From contig NZ_LNYA01000024.1 of the NCBI RefSeq assembly GCF_001467615.1, positions 1 to 34,042 of the forward strand: a stretch of DNA of 34,042 bases. The letters are read 5' to 3'. This DNA comes from Legionella erythra (GTDB lineage: Bacteria; Pseudomonadota; Gammaproteobacteria; Legionellales; Legionellaceae). A program made the position numbers and the translations under genes. Under the pieces are notes generated by a model that did not search any database, had not been told where the DNA came from, and worked only from the letters and a program-made list of their open reading frames with translations. Of the stretch, positions 34,024 to 34,042 are shown one piece after another. The first letter of the stretch is position 1, and every line of letters begins with the position of its first letter.

Positions 34024-34042
34024 CTACTTTATCATAATTTAT

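Noticed and set aside
1-34042. CRISPR array or intact transposon
   Set aside because: No regularly spaced direct repeats and no transposase, integrase or cas gene could be found in the window.

Overview
The window reads as chromosomal DNA of a gammaproteobacterium of the order Legionellales, most likely a Legionella species with moderate GC. This rests on gene content and order (surE-yqaA-nlpD-rpoS, yebC-ruvC-ruvA, a PmrA/PmrB-type two-component pair near rpoS, fimV-truA-trpF-trpB-trpA) and on two tandem TTAAT sites that match, as I recall it, the Legionella PmrA operator. No tRNA, rRNA, CRISPR array or intact transposase was seen. Most of the window is conserved housekeeping DNA. The accessory-looking parts are the left end (kinase, inhibitor, HAD gene), the pmrA/GTPase intergenic region, and the GDSL lipase.

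Layout. 1-683 is non-coding and carries a palindromic repeat. 684-6143 holds an MDR oxidoreductase, a secreted chagasin-type cysteine-protease inhibitor, a eukaryotic-like Ser/Thr kinase, a small HAD protein and NAD malic enzyme. 6144-9725 is a co-directional run: small lipoprotein, surE, yqaA, nlpD, rpoS, ending at a strong bidirectional terminator shared with convergent hmgA. 11180-13043 is yebC-ruvC-ruvA with overlapping stop/start codons. 13099-15797 (minus) is yciB-pmrA-pmrB. A 344-base gap with three consecutive hairpins separates it from a small, degenerate Ras-like GTPase. 16657-21576 (minus) holds mltD, a GDSL lipase with a C-terminal extension, gloB and rlmJ. 21706-23423 holds small proteins (PA3496-like, CsbD, DUF1328, DUF5993-like) and an atypical DsbB. 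After folD (minus), 24519-33884 is fimV-truA-trpF-trpB-trpA-glnS-cysS. The window ends in palindromic repeats and a pair of direct repeats that resemble an insertion-sequence end.

How the parts may connect. PmrA and CpxR are known in Legionella to control the Dot/Icm type IV secretion system and many of its effectors. A good PmrA-like site lies directly upstream of the Ser/Thr kinase gene, and a second lies in front of yciB-pmrA-pmrB, suggesting autoregulation. A GTAAA-N6-GTAAA (CpxR-like) site sits just upstream of the promoter of the cytoplasmic-type GDSL lipase. Together with the degenerate GTPase, this points to a small set of candidate host-directed proteins embedded in core DNA next to the gene for one of their regulators. 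These links are inferences from sequence; translocation and regulation are not shown here.
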